Source of the DNA: Nitrospirota bacterium
GTDB lineage: Bacteria; Nitrospirota; Leptospirillia; Leptospirillales; Leptospirillaceae
Length of the DNA: 37,113 nt
Direction of reading: 5' to 3'
Assembly: GCA_021820445.1 (NCBI GenBank)
Contig: JAKADN010000013.1
Coordinates: 1-37,113, forward strand
Numbering within the stretch: the first letter of the stretch is position 1; every line of letters begins with the position of its first letter. Shown one piece after another: positions 7,629 to 15,005 of the stretch. Under the pieces are notes generated by a model. The model saw only the letters and a program-made list of their open reading frames with translations, did not search any database and had not been told where the DNA came from. A program made the translations under genes and the position numbers.

Positions 7629-8495
7629 ATGGACAGTGTTCTGGAGAAGGCGCAGGTTCTGATAGACGCTCTTCCTTACATCCGTACCTTTCACGGCAAG
7701 ACCTGTGTGATGAAGTTCGGGGGCGGGGCGCTCGACGGTGGGGGGGAGGAGAGTCTGTCCTTTGCCCAGGACCTGGTCCTTCTCCAGCATATCGGGATTC
7801 GTCCGGTGGTGATCCATGGGGGGGGCCCCCAGATCTCCCACCTCATGGGCCGGCTGGGGATGAGTCCGGAATTTGTGGACGGGATCCGGGTGACAGGAAG
7901 CGATGCGATGGAGGTGGTGGAGATGGTTCTCACCGGCCGCATCAATCGGGAAATCGTGACGATGGTCCACCGCCACGGCGGGCGGGCCGTCGGACTCTCC
8001 GGCCGGGATGCGGGCTTCCTCGTGGGAGAGCGGAAGAGCCATTCCGGGCGGGATTTGGGACATGTGGGGCAGATCGTCACCGTCAACCCGGAAATCCTCG
8101 ACCTTCTCGATCGCCACAGGTTCATTCCCATCGTCGCGCCTGTCGGGGTGACGGAAGAGGGCGTTCCCCTCAACATCAATGCCGACGAGGCGGCCGCGGT
8201 GATTGCAGGAGCCCTCAAGGCGGAAAAGCTCATCATGATGACCAACACCCGGGGGGTTCTGGACGAGAAGGGCGAACTCCTCTCCTCCCTGGACCGCCGG
8301 GAGATCCTGTCCCTGATCGAGCGTGGAACCATTGCCGGAGGCATGGTGCCCAAGATGGAAGGCTGTCTCCGGGCTCTGGCAGAAGGGGTCGGAAAGGTCC
8401 ATGTGATCGACGGGCGCATCGCCCATGCTCTCCTGCTCGAAATCTTCACGCCGGAAGGAATCGGGACCGAGATCGTGCGGAGCTCCCCGTCGTGA
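7629..8495 (+). CDS. argB: Acetylglutamate kinase
   Basis: ArgB phosphorylates N-acetyl-L-glutamate with ATP, the second step of arginine synthesis. Family motifs are KFGGGAL (29-35), VIHGGGPQI (61-69), LTGRINREIV, GLSGRDAGFL, GHVGQI, then NINADEAAAVIAGALKA and GGMVPKMEGC for the nucleotide-binding half. The N-terminal helix (about residues 2-20, AQVLIDALPYI) is the type found in hexameric, arginine-inhibited kinases, so feedback control is likely. ATG 7629 has GGAG at 7619-7622; a GTG at 7596 would add 11 residues with no Shine-Dalgarno sequence. The resulting 288 residues is normal. No other arg gene lies nearby, and a lipoprotein start overlaps its stop. Confidence 0.96.
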   Translation: MDSVLEKAQVLIDALPYIRTFHGKTCVMKFGGGALDGGGEESLSFAQDLVLLQHIGIRPVVIHGGGPQISHLMGRLGMSPEFVDGIRVTGSDAMEVVEMVLTGRINREIVTMVHRHGGRAVGLSGRDAGFLVGERKSHSGRDLGHVGQIVTVNPEILDLLDRHRFIPIVAPVGVTEEGVPLNINADEAAAVIAGALKAEKLIMMTNTRGVLDEKGELLSSLDRREILSLIERGTIAGGMVPKMEGCLRALAEGVGKVHVIDGRIAHALLLEIFTPEGIGTEIVRSSPS

Positions 8496-9019
8496 AGCGC
8501 CTATTCCTCGGAGGACTGCTCATCACCGGAATCCTGGGAGGACTTCTGATTTCCTGCACGCCCCATGAAAATCCTGCACCGGTGTCGGCCCAGATTGCAA
8601 GGGCCCAGGAACTGTCCGTCGACTCCGGCGGAGCCCCCGGCCAGCGATCGACGGTTCCGATCCTTGCCATCCATCTGGTCGTGACCAACCCGGGCCCCGA
8701 AGTCCGCCTTTTGGGATATCGCTACATCTCCTCGGGGGGAACCGCCTCGGAAGCCCTGATGAACCAGGATCTTGTCGAGCGGAGCCGGTCGAAGCTCGGG
8801 CGTCTTGTGCGCCTTGGTCTTCCGACTGTTTTCCCTCCCAATGGAAGGACCTCCGGGTGGGTTTTTTTCCAGACATCCGATTCGGGGGGACGGCTTCGCC
8901 TCTCTCTGCGCGATGTTTACGGACGATTTTCCTCATTGGAGATCCCCGTGGCCCCAGCCATCTCCAAGAGTGCCCCGACAAAGGGAGTGACGCCATCATC
9001 ATCGCCCGGGACCCCCTGA
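8492..9019 (+). CDS. Small predicted lipoprotein, function unknown
   Basis: This 175-residue protein starts at GTG 8492, overlapping the argB stop by 4 bases. A lipoprotein signal is clear: basic start (KR), hydrophobic core, and lipobox L-I-S-C with the acylated Cys at residue 22. The mature part has a beta-rich look (ILAIHLVVTNPGPEVRLLGYRY, then SLRDVYGRFSSLEIPV) and a Pro/Ser-rich tail. It resembles small immunoglobulin-like periplasmic domains, but I recognise no family. The frame is open far upstream antisense-style across argB; only the part after the lipobox is protein-like. Export and lipidation are well supported; the function is not. Confidence 0.7.
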   Translation: MKRLFLGGLLITGILGGLLISCTPHENPAPVSAQIARAQELSVDSGGAPGQRSTVPILAIHLVVTNPGPEVRLLGYRYISSGGTASEALMNQDLVERSRSKLGRLVRLGLPTVFPPNGRTSGWVFFQTSDSGGRLRLSLRDVYGRFSSLEIPVAPAISKSAPTKGVTPSSSPGTP

Positions 9020-9082
9020 GAGAGAGGGGGGCGAGTCTGGAGTGATCAGTGCTTGAAAGAGGACAGGCAGAAAAGGAGAAGC

Positions 9083-9538
9083 ATGAGTGCTGTCATTCGG
9101 ATCAGGAAGGTGGGAGAGGGAACGGAGACAACCCTTCCCTTGCGTGCGACGCCGGGGTCGGCGGGTCTCGATCTCCGGGCGGCCATCGGAAATCCGGTGA
9201 TTCTTCCACCGGGAGAACGGCGGCTTATCCCGGCAGGGATCGCGATCGACATTCGGGACCCGGGTGTCGTAGGGGTGGTGGCCTCACGGTCGGGCCTTTC
9301 TTTAAAGCATGGCATTCGGGTCGCCCAGGGAATCGGAGTGATCGACTCTGACTATCATGGGGAGATCGGGGTCATTCTCGCGAATGATGGGACGGATCCT
9401 TATACTGTCTCACCCGGAGACCGGATCGCCCAGCTTCTTTTTATGCCCGTTCTTTTGCCGGATCTTGTGCCAGTTGAGAGTTTCGAGGGGGAGACCCTCC
9501 GGGGGACGGGAGGGTTTGGGCATACGGGCCATACGTGA
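9083..9538 (+). CDS. dut: Deoxyuridine 5'-triphosphate nucleotidohydrolase (dUTPase)
   Basis: Dut hydrolyses dUTP to dUMP and pyrophosphate, keeping uracil out of DNA and feeding dTMP synthesis. All five trimeric dUTPase motifs are present: AGLDLRA (27-33), [11 protein letters not shown] (68-78), [13 protein letters not shown] (85-97) with the catalytic Asp, GDRIAQLLF (112-120), and the C-terminal P-loop-like [10 protein letters not shown] (140-149). ATG 9083 follows AAAGGAG at 9073-9079; a TTG 30 bases upstream lacks a site. The length, 151 residues, is typical. It ends the plus-strand run and faces the convergent propeller gene 21 bases later, with no obvious terminator between them. Confidence 0.97.
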   Translation: MSAVIRIRKVGEGTETTLPLRATPGSAGLDLRAAIGNPVILPPGERRLIPAGIAIDIRDPGVVGVVASRSGLSLKHGIRVAQGIGVIDSDYHGEIGVILANDGTDPYTVSPGDRIAQLLFMPVLLPDLVPVESFEGETLRGTGGFGHTGHT

Positions 9539-9559
9539 GCCATGGGGGGAGAAGGGTCC

Positions 9560-11065
9560 CTACCGGCTTGGTTTCATCTCCGAAAGGGGAACGGCGACGA
9601 TCCAGTCGTAGGAGTTGGCAAGAAAGGCGGTGCCCCCCACAATGGTGGGACTGACGATGCCCATTCGCCCGCCAATGCGGAGATGTCCGGTTTCCCGGCC
9701 GGTTTTCGGGTCGAGGCGGTAGAGGCTGTCACCTCCGGCAATGTAGAGGCTCCCTCCGGAAAAGGTGGGGGCGCTTCGGGTGGCGGCGACCTTGTGCCAG
9801 GACCAGAGACGTTTTCCCGTGCGAAGGTCCAGGGCTTCATAGCGACCGGTCACCGGGGAGCCCACGTAGACAGACGTCCCATGAATCAGGGGAACGCCGC
9901 CCTTGAAGGCCGGAGGCTTGGGGCCCCGTCCGGTGGAGACGGTCCAGAGGACGCGTCCCGACCTGGCGTCGAAGGCGCGGACGACCGGGACGAGGGTGGG
10001 ATGTCCATGGACCCTCTTCGGACTGGTGACCGTATCCATGACCACGACACCGTGGCCGACAGCCGGGCTGACATCGCCCATCCCGGTATTGGCCGCTCCC
10101 GGGATCGTCCCGCTCCAGAGAGTGCGTCCGGTCTTCGCGTCGAGGCAGTAGAGGCGGGGGGGCGAGGCCAGGGCCAGATAGAGACGTCCGTGGCGGTAAG
10201 CCGGACTCGACATATTGTCGTTACCGCCGAGCCGTGTGGTCCAGATCGGGCGTCCCGTGCGGCGGTCGATGGCGTGGACGGTTCCGGAGCCGGTGGCGAA
10301 GTAGAGGGTTCGGCCGTGGATGGCAGGGGTTGGCATGGCCTCTCCGACCGATCCTGCGTGCCACAGAAGCCTGCCGGTCGTTCTGTCCAGGGCATAGATG
10401 CCGTTGTAGCTGACATCCATGCCGCGGACGGCGGTTCCCGTTTTGGCAAAGGCGGCGACATTTGCGAAATTGAATCCGACACCGCCAGCCGCCAGATAGA
10501 CGGTCCGGCCTGCGACCAGGGGATTTCCCATCAGGTTGTTCCCGACGGGGCTGGTTCTCCAGATGAGCTGTCCGGTCCGGGCATTCAGGGCGTAGGCGAA
10601 CATGTCGTCGCTTTCCGCATAGACAATCCCTCCGACGACGGAAACACCAAGAGCATTTCCGTAGAACTGCGTCTGGACCGCCCCTGCCTCCGTTTCTCCG
10701 TAGGTTTTTGTCCCGAAGGGATGGGGTCTTTCGAGAGGCCAGGCCCGGGCCTCGGCATACCGCCAGAAGACACCGTCCCGGAACCAGGCGGGAGCGTTTT
10801 CCGGAATGGGGGTGGCGGCGTTGTGACGGGCGTTGGCATTCATCTGGAGCCACTTTGCGGCTCCGAATGTCCTGTCGGCTCCGACAGGGGAATTCTGCGG
10901 GAGATAGAGGCGGGAAAAGGGACCGCCCGGAGCCACCGGAACGGTCCAGGCGGAGTCAGGCCCTCCTCCTGGCGCAGGGGAGGAGCCTGCTTCGGAAATC
11001 CCTTGCAGAATGAATGGGGATGTCAGAAAGGCCAGAAAGAGGGGAAGGCTTTTCAATTTTCTCAA
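9560..11065 (-). CDS. Exported PQQ-binding-like beta-propeller protein
   Basis: This is about 501 residues with an N-terminal signal peptide (basic RKLK, then a hydrophobic stretch) and a series of PQQ/BamB-type propeller blades. At least seven blades end in the motif A.D..TG...W: YALNARTGQLIW, YALDRTTGRLLW, HAIDRRTGRPIW, YCLDAKTGRTLW, RAFDARSGRVLW, EALDLRTGKRLW, YRLDPKTGRETG. It should act in the periplasm. TTG 11065 is chosen because GGAG sits about 8 bases upstream; a further TTG at 11095 would place 10 extra residues before the signal. I see no cytochrome c CxxCH motif. It could be a quinoprotein oxidoreductase or a BamB-like scaffold; the sequence does not decide. It is the last gene of the minus-strand lipid block. 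Confidence 0.85.
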   Translation of the reverse strand: MRKLKSLPLFLAFLTSPFILQGISEAGSSPAPGGGPDSAWTVPVAPGGPFSRLYLPQNSPVGADRTFGAAKWLQMNANARHNAATPIPENAPAWFRDGVFWRYAEARAWPLERPHPFGTKTYGETEAGAVQTQFYGNALGVSVVGGIVYAESDDMFAYALNARTGQLIWRTSPVGNNLMGNPLVAGRTVYLAAGGVGFNFANVAAFAKTGTAVRGMDVSYNGIYALDRTTGRLLWHAGSVGEAMPTPAIHGRTLYFATGSGTVHAIDRRTGRPIWTTRLGGNDNMSSPAYRHGRLYLALASPPRLYCLDAKTGRTLWSGTIPGAANTGMGDVSPAVGHGVVVMDTVTSPKRVHGHPTLVPVVRAFDARSGRVLWTVSTGRGPKPPAFKGGVPLIHGTSVYVGSPVTGRYEALDLRTGKRLWSWHKVAATRSAPTFSGGSLYIAGGDSLYRLDPKTGRETGHLRIGGRMGIVSPTIVGGTAFLANSYDWIVAVPLSEMKPSR

Positions 11066-11119
11066 AGCGGGGACTCCTATGAGCGGATAACCCAATCAGA
11101 ATGCCGGTCCGTCAAATGA

Positions 11120-11974
11120 TCAGGCCACCTCTTCGATGGTAGCGATGCGGAGGGCTGTCATCATTCGGGTGATGGACTCTTCGATCGGGCGCGAAAGCTC
11201 CGAAAGGCGCTCTCCCGTTCGTCGGAGCTGGCGCATGAGAACCTTCTGCGGAAGCATCCGGTCATAGCCGGGGGCTTCCCGGGCCATGAGGATGGCCTTT
11301 CGGCGGTAGTCCGCCATGGTGTTGTGGAGCGGCATCTTGTAGTTGAGGGTGACATCCTCGATGAGGGGAAGCACCTTGTCCCCGAAGGTTTCGATGAAGG
11401 ATTCGACCATGTCGCAGAAAAAGCCGAAATGGCGGGACTCGTCCTTGGTCAGATAGATCAGGAGGCGGTTCAGCACGGGTTCGCGGACAACGCGGGACAG
11501 GCTCTGGTAGTAGAGCTGGGTCGCCTTTTCCTGCAGGAGCGTGTAGGTGAAAACCTGAACCGGATTCGAAAAGCCGATGCTGAACGGTTTGCGGTTTTCG
11601 ATGATCAGCTTTTCTTCGAGGCGGTCTCGGTCCGGCTCGATCCCCGCATGGTACTGGTACAAGGCCAGAGCCTGCGCGTGGCGGTCTTCCTCGAGTCCCC
11701 AGCGGACGGTGAAGTGGAAGAGCTCCCGATTGTGCATCGACTCTTCCAGCGTGGGAGCTTCGATGGGAAACAGGGACTGGTATTCGGAGAAGTAACCGGG
11801 AAGATGGTCCTCGACATAGGTGACGAAGACGACGGCCTCCTTCTGGCCGGGGGTCAAAAGTTCAGGTTTGAGTTCATTCCAGTGAAGAGACTTGAAGCGG
11901 TTCCAGTTCGCGTCGTCGGCGAGCCGATTATAGTGATCCACATGCTGTCGAATTTTTGCGAGCGGCAGTTGCAC
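11120..11974 (-). CDS. Soluble acyl-[acyl-carrier-protein] desaturase (di-iron, ferritin-like)
   Basis: This protein of about 284 residues belongs to the plant-type stearoyl-ACP desaturase family. These enzymes put a double bond into acyl chains on ACP using O2 and reduced ferredoxin. The di-iron ligands can be placed: E55 in YVEDHLPGY, E96 and H99 in GLEEDRHA, E149 in LLQEKATQ, E179 and H182 in KDESRHFGFF. The two ExxH motifs spaced about 80 residues apart are diagnostic. GTG 11974 has GGAAGGA 7 bases upstream; ATG 12007 is also in frame but its AGGGA touches the start codon. It requires O2, which suits an aerobe. Regiospecificity cannot be read. Its neighbours are acyltransferases, consistent with membrane-lipid tailoring. 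Confidence 0.88.
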   Translation of the reverse strand: MQLPLAKIRQHVDHYNRLADDANWNRFKSLHWNELKPELLTPGQKEAVVFVTYVEDHLPGYFSEYQSLFPIEAPTLEESMHNRELFHFTVRWGLEEDRHAQALALYQYHAGIEPDRDRLEEKLIIENRKPFSIGFSNPVQVFTYTLLQEKATQLYYQSLSRVVREPVLNRLLIYLTKDESRHFGFFCDMVESFIETFGDKVLPLIEDVTLNYKMPLHNTMADYRRKAILMAREAPGYDRMLPQKVLMRQLRRTGERLSELSRPIEESITRMMTALRIATIEEVA

Positions 11975-12070
11975 CCTGCATTCCTTCCGTAGGTTCGTCG
12001 GGACCATTCCCTAAACTCAAAAATAGGGGTTATGGCCAATTTATGAAGCAAGACTGACTCAATCTAAATC

Positions 12071-12076
12071 ATTATA
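12071..12076 (-). promoter_or_regulatory. Candidate -10 box for the acyl-ACP desaturase gene
   Basis: A perfect TATAAT lies on the minus strand in the 126-base gap before the desaturase, within a markedly AT-rich stretch (about 12015-12130) unlike the GC-rich genes around it. No good -35 match is seen at 16-18 bases, so the promoter may depend on an activator. It would give a leader of roughly 90 bases to GTG 11974, or about 55 to ATG 12007. Confidence 0.38.
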
Positions 12077-12133
12077 CTCTCTAAATATGGAAAATGCATC
12101 TTTTTTGTCTGAAGATCCTGTATTTCCAATATC

Positions 12134-12907
12134 TTATCGGACGCTTTTCACGAAATCCACAGCGGTTTCCCCATGGGCCCCCCGAGAATAAGGGGACCAT
12201 GGAAAGCAGTCCGGGGAAAGAAGGGAGGCGGCTTCCCGATGGGTCAGGACCTCAGCGGACACCGCATCGGCGATTCTGTTCGTCTGCATCAGGCACTCTT
12301 CGATGACGCCTGCGGCTTCCGGGAGTGGAAGACCCGAAAAATCCGAGAGATGAAGGGGGGGCGAGCAGACATAGGTCGCTTTTCCGAATGGCAGAGGGAT
12401 GCGGAATCGGTCCCAGGAGTGCAGAATTTTGACCCGGGAACAGGTCACTGAAAGAAGATAGAGAGGCTTTTTGGAGGAGAGGGCGAGATAGGCGACCCCT
12501 TCCTTGACCCGATAGAGAGGGCCTTTGGGACCGTCGGGGGTGAAGACGATCGAATCCTCTCCTGCCCGGTCGAGTCGCAGGAGTTCCTTGAGGGCCGCGC
12601 TGCCGCCACGGGTCGAAGAGCCACGGACGGAGAGGATTCCAAACCAGCGGAGGAGGGCGGCGATCAGTTCCCCATCCTTCGATTGGGAGACAATCAGCTT
12701 GATCTTTCCAGGCTTCCCGAACCAGACGAAGGGCATGAACAAACCCTGGTTGTGCCAGAAGGCGATCATGACAGGCAATCCGGACTCCAGACGCTGCCGG
12801 TAACCTTCGAATCCGATATAGGCCGACTTATTTGAGATCTTGATGAGTCGAACCAGGATGGATGTGGCCCAGGAGGCCATATCGAGAGGCCATTTTCCGG
12901 ATTTCAC
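12134..12907 (-). CDS. DUF374 lysophospholipid acyltransferase family protein
   Basis: This 257-residue protein matches the DUF374 branch of the LPLAT superfamily: IAFWHNQGLF (catalytic His region), LIVSQSKDGELIA, GSSTRGGSAAL and TPDGPKGPLY. Family members are thought to acylate lipid A or other glycolipids at the inner membrane, but few have been characterised. The classical HxxxxD motif of PlsC is replaced by HNQ, as in the family. GTG 12907 follows AGGGGAC about 6 bases upstream. The C-terminal 30 residues are less typical. It lies between the olsA-type gene and the desaturase, so a role in lipid remodelling is a reasonable inference; the acceptor is unknown. Confidence 0.83.
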   Translation of the reverse strand: MKSGKWPLDMASWATSILVRLIKISNKSAYIGFEGYRQRLESGLPVMIAFWHNQGLFMPFVWFGKPGKIKLIVSQSKDGELIAALLRWFGILSVRGSSTRGGSAALKELLRLDRAGEDSIVFTPDGPKGPLYRVKEGVAYLALSSKKPLYLLSVTCSRVKILHSWDRFRIPLPFGKATYVCSPPLHLSDFSGLPLPEAAGVIEECLMQTNRIADAVSAEVLTHREAASLLSPDCFPWSPYSRGAHGETAVDFVKSVR

Positions 12908-12950
12908 GAAGCGTGTCCCCTGTCAGTCAAGGCTTGAGGAGGGTAAATCT

Positions 12951-12994
12951 TTGGATTGAATGATTTAAATAACCTATTTTGCGATCATATCCAA
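12951..12994. promoter_or_regulatory. Imperfect long inverted repeat in AT-rich gap
   Basis: TTGGAT at 12951-12956 pairs with ATCCAA at 12989-12994, and inside it ATGAT pairs with ATCAT after a 3-base offset. It lies in the 130-base AT-rich gap between the olsA-type gene and the DUF374 gene. On the minus strand the outer TTGGAT could also be a weak -35 box followed 17 bases later by TATTTA. It may be an operator or an internal promoter for the last genes of the block. No U-tract follows, so it is not an obvious terminator. Confidence 0.3.
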
Positions 12995-13037
12995 GGGGGG
13001 ACAAAAAATCCACTCTGATGAGAAGGGGGCGAAAGCT

Positions 13038-13793
13038 TTAGGAAGACTGATTAAGGGTGGACCGGAGAATCTCCCAGGACTCAAGAGAAAGATTCCTTCG
13101 GGAGCGCCCCTTCGGCAGGAGAGGCGGACATATGCGGATGCGGGCAGTGATATGGGGCTCACCGAGTGTCCGCCAGAAGGAACGGACGAAGCTTTCCCCT
13201 CCGGTGTAGGAGATGGACTTCAAGGGACGACGGTCGGGAGCTTCGTATTGCAGGCAAAGGGGAAGAACGGGCCGATCCGTTCGAATGGCCGCTTCGAAAA
13301 GTCCGGTCCTAAAGGGGAGGAGGCCTTCTCCGCAGGTTGTGGTGCCTTCCGGAAATACGGCGACACACTCTTCGTTTTCCAGGGTTCTCCGTACCTGTTC
13401 GAAGATATTCCGAAATGAGGAAAGACGTTTTCTGGCGATGAAAAAAGTCCCTGCTGCTTGGGCCGATTTTCCGACCAGTGGCCAGAGGGCGATCTCCTCC
13501 TTGGCGATGAAGCGGGCCGGAACAAGGGCGCGGATGACAAGGATGTCCATCCAGGAGATATGGTTGGAGATCAGAAGAAAGGGTCCAGGGGGAATATCGG
13601 CCCCGGAAATCTCCATGCGGACCCCCAGTCGGATAAGAAGGTCCCGGCACCATACGGCCAGTGGGTCTTCTCCGGATGGAGCCGGGACCTTGGGAACAAA
13701 AACACCTCGGGCCAAGTGTGTCGCTGCCCTTAAACCCCGCAGGGACCGGCCGGAAATGGAAAGAGAATGAGGGGCGATGAATGGGACCCTCAT
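13038..13793 (-). CDS. olsA: PlsC-type 1-acyl-glycerol-3-phosphate / lyso-ornithine lipid acyltransferase (OlsA-like)
   Basis: This 251-residue LPLAT enzyme carries the catalytic NHISWMD (HxxxxD, residues 77-83) and FPEGTTT (147-153) motifs. LLPFRTGLFEAA is the third conserved block. The start ATG 13793 overlaps the olsB stop as ATGA; the frame is open further upstream but overlaps olsB. Direct coupling to an olsB-type gene suggests the enzyme O-acylates lyso-ornithine lipid, the second step of ornithine lipid synthesis, rather than being the housekeeping PlsC. Sequence alone cannot separate the two, so the symbol rests on context. It would act at the cytoplasmic face of the inner membrane. 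Confidence 0.8.
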   Translation of the reverse strand: MRVPFIAPHSLSISGRSLRGLRAATHLARGVFVPKVPAPSGEDPLAVWCRDLLIRLGVRMEISGADIPPGPFLLISNHISWMDILVIRALVPARFIAKEEIALWPLVGKSAQAAGTFFIARKRLSSFRNIFEQVRRTLENEECVAVFPEGTTTCGEGLLPFRTGLFEAAIRTDRPVLPLCLQYEAPDRRPLKSISYTGGESFVRSFWRTLGEPHITARIRICPPLLPKGRSRRNLSLESWEILRSTLNQSS

Positions 13794-14563
13794 CTCGTTG
13801 TACTGCCAGATCGGAAGAAGTGACGCGAATAGGAAACATTCATTTCGGAAAGGGCGAGCCACACAGGGAAGTCGGCCGTTCTGAAGATGGGATCATGGGC
13901 GGGATGTCCGATACATTTGGCTCCGATCCGAAGATATCCCTTGAGAAGAGGCGGAAGGGTCGGGACTCGACCGGCTCCGATCGGGCGTATAAGACAGGGA
14001 AAGGGACGATAGGGGAGGACGCTTATGGATGCATCACTTCGGACATTGAGGAGAAGATGGCTCCCGATCTCGTCCGGGTCGAGATCGGGGTTGGTCAGGT
14101 CGACGCTTGCGCAACCCATCAGATATTTGATCTTTTCGGTGATCAGAGTTCGGGCTAGGGCTGCCCAAAGAAGGGCGATGACGCTTCCCTTGCGGTAGTC
14201 CGGGTGGACACAGGATCGTCCAAGTTCGACTGTTTCGTCGAGGAAGGGTGAGAGGGGGGAAATTTCGAATTCGGATTCCGAGTAAAATCCGCCGGCTTTT
14301 CGGGCCCCATTTGCATCGAGGAGCCGGTATGTGCCGACACAGTGGCCGCTTCTTGTGTCGACGACCATAAGATGGCGGGCGAAGGCGTCAAAGAAATCGC
14401 ATTCGGGGACTATTTCCTCGTAGGGACATTCCGGAGGAGAAAATCCAAAGGCGAGTGCTCGAAGTTTCTGGGCTTTGAGGATGTCGCGCGACGAACGGGC
14501 CCATCGAACTTCCAGCGTGGTGTTATCGGCGGAAGAAGGTAGAAGGATACAGGAGACGGGCAT
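13790..14563 (-). CDS. olsB: L-ornithine N-alpha-acyltransferase (OlsB-like)
   Basis: OlsB transfers a 3-hydroxyacyl chain from ACP to the alpha-amino group of ornithine, giving lyso-ornithine lipid. The 257 residues fit the GNAT-like OlsB family: RSSRDILKAQKLRALAFG near the start, CVGTYRLL, FYSESEFEISPL, the hallmark ELGRSCVHPDYR, LMGCASVDL, and the C-terminal GYLRIGAKCIGHPAHD with FRTADFPVWLAL. ATG 14563 has a textbook GGAGGT five bases upstream. The stop overlaps the next acyltransferase start. Ornithine lipids often replace phospholipids under phosphate limitation; I looked for a Pho box upstream and found none convincing. Confidence 0.87.
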   Translation of the reverse strand: MPVSCILLPSSADNTTLEVRWARSSRDILKAQKLRALAFGFSPPECPYEEIVPECDFFDAFARHLMVVDTRSGHCVGTYRLLDANGARKAGGFYSESEFEISPLSPFLDETVELGRSCVHPDYRKGSVIALLWAALARTLITEKIKYLMGCASVDLTNPDLDPDEIGSHLLLNVRSDASISVLPYRPFPCLIRPIGAGRVPTLPPLLKGYLRIGAKCIGHPAHDPIFRTADFPVWLALSEMNVSYSRHFFRSGSTTR

Positions 14564-14592
14564 TGGTACCTCCCCGAAAGGGTGGACGAATT

Positions 14593-14610
14593 CTATCCCC
14601 TGCAGGATAG
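14593..14610. promoter_or_regulatory. Inverted repeat in the olsB leader
   Basis: CTATCC and GGATAG flank a six-base centre (14593-14610). It would fall about 35-50 bases into the leader of an olsB transcript starting from the candidate promoter at 14651-14678, 30 bases before ATG 14563. An operator or a small RNA hairpin are both possible. The support is only the symmetry and position. Confidence 0.28.
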
Positions 14611-14650
14611 TCGGTCCTTGTGACGGGAAAGTCGTGAGAAGGTTACGGAA

Positions 14651-14678
14651 AGAATACGAAGGCTGGGGGAGGAATCAA
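14651..14678 (-). promoter_or_regulatory. Candidate sigma70-type promoter for olsB
   Basis: On the minus strand TTGATT (14678-14673) and TATTCT (14656-14651) are separated by 16 bases; each matches four of six consensus positions. It lies downstream of tRNA-Leu and would give a leader of about 80 bases. If it is not active, olsB would be read through from the tRNA promoter, as no terminator is evident after the tRNA. Confidence 0.35.
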
Positions 14679-14792
14679 CGGGTTGTGAAAGTCAGTAATC
14701 TGGGAAAGCCAGGATCTTGATCGGGATTGTGAGGGGATTGAGCTTGCTGACAGTGGCGCAATAGGGCAATGTCCACCGAAGTCGTTCAAGAC

Positions 14793-14879
14793 TGGTGCTC
14801 GGGAGGAGAATCGAACTCCTATGACCGTGAGGTCGGCGGATTTTGAGTCCGCTGCGTCTGCCTGTTCCGCCACCCGAGC
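14793..14879 (-). tRNA. tRNA-Leu (anticodon CAA)
   Basis: The complement folds into a complete class II tRNA of 87 bases including an encoded CCA. The acceptor arm GCTCGGG pairs with CCCGAGC, followed by discriminator A. The anticodon stem GCGGA/TCCGC encloses loop CTCAAAA, giving anticodon CAA, which reads UUG. A long variable arm (CGACCTCACGGTCA region) is expected for leucine. The T arm is GGAG-TTCGATT-CTCC. A strong promoter lies 27 bases upstream. It sits between the Slp-like lipoprotein and olsB. Confidence 0.97.
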
Positions 14880-14905
14880 CAGAAGAATTGGGGAAGATCC
14901 CGACG

Positions 14906-14934
14906 ATTATACGGGGATGGAACGATCAACTCAA
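14906..14934 (-). promoter_or_regulatory. Promoter of tRNA-Leu
   Basis: On the minus strand TTGAGT (14934-14929) and a perfect TATAAT (14911-14906) are spaced exactly 17 bases. Transcription would start near 14899, some 20 bases before the mature tRNA 5' end. A GC-rich stretch (CGTCGGG) follows the -10 box, the kind of discriminator seen in stringently controlled stable-RNA promoters. Confidence 0.82.
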
Positions 14935-14941
14935 GGTAAGT

Positions 14942-14965
14942 GGGGAGTTCATGTGAGCTCTCCCC
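14942..14965 (-). terminator. Hairpin after the Slp-like gene, possible terminator
   Basis: GGGGAG (14942-14947 on the plus strand) pairs with CTCCCC (14960-14965) around a 12-base loop that can itself fold (TCA-CA-TGA). It lies between the Slp-like gene stop and the tRNA promoter, the expected place for a terminator. No U-run follows on the minus strand, so it would be an imperfect one. Confidence 0.3.
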
Positions 14966-15005
14966 CCAAGGATTCAAGTGCATCGAGCGATCCGATGTAT
15001 ACTTT

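Noticed and set aside
7160-8491. Long plus-strand frame running through xerC and argB before the lipoprotein
   Set aside because: It is out of frame with two certain genes and protein-like only after the lipobox at 8492, so only that part was annotated.
9542-11119. 525-codon plus-strand frame opposite the propeller gene
   Set aside because: The minus strand carries a signal peptide and repeated propeller motifs; the plus frame reads as low-complexity Gly/Arg/Asp sequence.
14564-14792. Pho box upstream of olsB
   Set aside because: A CTGTCAG-like half-site is present, but the second half does not match at the required spacing.
14793-14879. tRNA-Leu as the attachment site of an integrated element
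   Set aside because: I saw no second copy of the tRNA 3' end downstream, and no integrase or phage genes; the xerC gene belongs to the topA-trmFO run.
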